The notes under the pieces are model-generated. The model did no database searches. It was given only the letters and a program-made list of their open reading frames with translations, and was not told the origin of the DNA. Positions 20,630 to 20,650 of a stretch of 20,650 nt of DNA are shown in pieces; the first letter of the stretch is position 1, and each line of letters starts with the position of its first letter. Location: the IMG/VR virus record IMGVR_UViG_3300007540_000161, positions 1 to 20,650 of that record. One strand, 5' to 3'. The translations under genes and the position numbers were made by a program. The DNA is from a virus.

Positions 20630-20650
20630 GCCGCTATAGCTCAGTTGGTA
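20630..20650 (+). tRNA. 5' part of a tRNA gene, truncated by window edge
   Basis: The last 21 bases, starting GCCGCTA then T-A-GCTC-AGTTGGTA, fit a 7-nt acceptor strand, T8, A9, D-stem GCTC and D-loop with the GG pair. That is a typical tRNA 5' third. It begins 7 nt after the glycosyltransferase stop. The anticodon is outside the window, so the amino acid cannot be stated. Confidence 0.8.

Noticed and set aside
1-20650. CRISPR array, insertion sequence, rRNA or integrase
   Set aside because: No regularly spaced repeats, transposase, ribosomal RNA or integrase signature was found on either strand.

Overview
The window looks like a segment of a large tailed dsDNA phage, most likely a marine T4-like (contractile-tailed) myovirus infecting a Gram-negative host. 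The reasons are near-complete coding on one strand, tiny intergenic gaps, many ATGA or 1-nt stop/start overlaps, and several small hypothetical genes of marine T4-like type. Hallmark genes are a T4-type lysozyme, a PhoH-like ATPase, a SegE-like GIY-YIG nuclease, a class II ribonucleotide reductase, a PD-(D/E)XK exonuclease, an overlapping spanin pair and the start of a tRNA. No photosynthesis genes are present, so a cyanobacterial host is not indicated. The outer-membrane lipoprotein spanin points to a Gram-negative host.

Layout. Positions 1-3563 hold small membrane-anchored and T4-like hypothetical proteins, a DUF1353 protein and the overlapping inner/outer spanin genes. At 3572-6145 a sigma70-like promoter precedes nrdJ (B12-dependent nucleotide reduction), a zinc-ribbon mini-protein and a SegE-like nuclease. 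At 6142-6904 a perfect-consensus promoter (TTGACA, 17 bp, TATAAT) drives a DUF6433 gene and a small basic gene, closed by a textbook terminator with a UUCG loop. At 6920-9690 lie a methyltransferase, an FmdB-like protein, PhoH, lysozyme, two small basic proteins and a membrane-attached transglutaminase-like cysteine peptidase.

Positions 9644-17820 are a continuous glycan cassette of overlapping genes: about seven glycosyltransferase-like genes (three tandem GT25-like paralogues), a Methyltransf_22-type methyltransferase, a GT9/heptosyltransferase-like gene, a DUF6165 protein, GDP-mannose 4,6-dehydratase and a mannose-6-phosphate-isomerase-type cupin. Together they could make a GDP-6-deoxyhexose and build a methylated glycan on the virion or on host surface polysaccharide.

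Positions 17821-19909 are small early-type genes: an exonuclease, a YodL-like protein, a LigA-Ia-like protein and tiny membrane proteins. Three promoters here share an identical upstream 11-mer exactly 40 bp ahead of TATAAT. At 19949-20623 there is one more glycosyltransferase, followed by a tRNA cut by the window edge.

The strongest unexplained signals are the three-copy promoter cassette with its upstream element, a pair of mutually exclusive hairpins at the 5' end of the gene starting at 19033, and the tandem GT25 triplet whose start codons are spaced exactly 689 bp apart.
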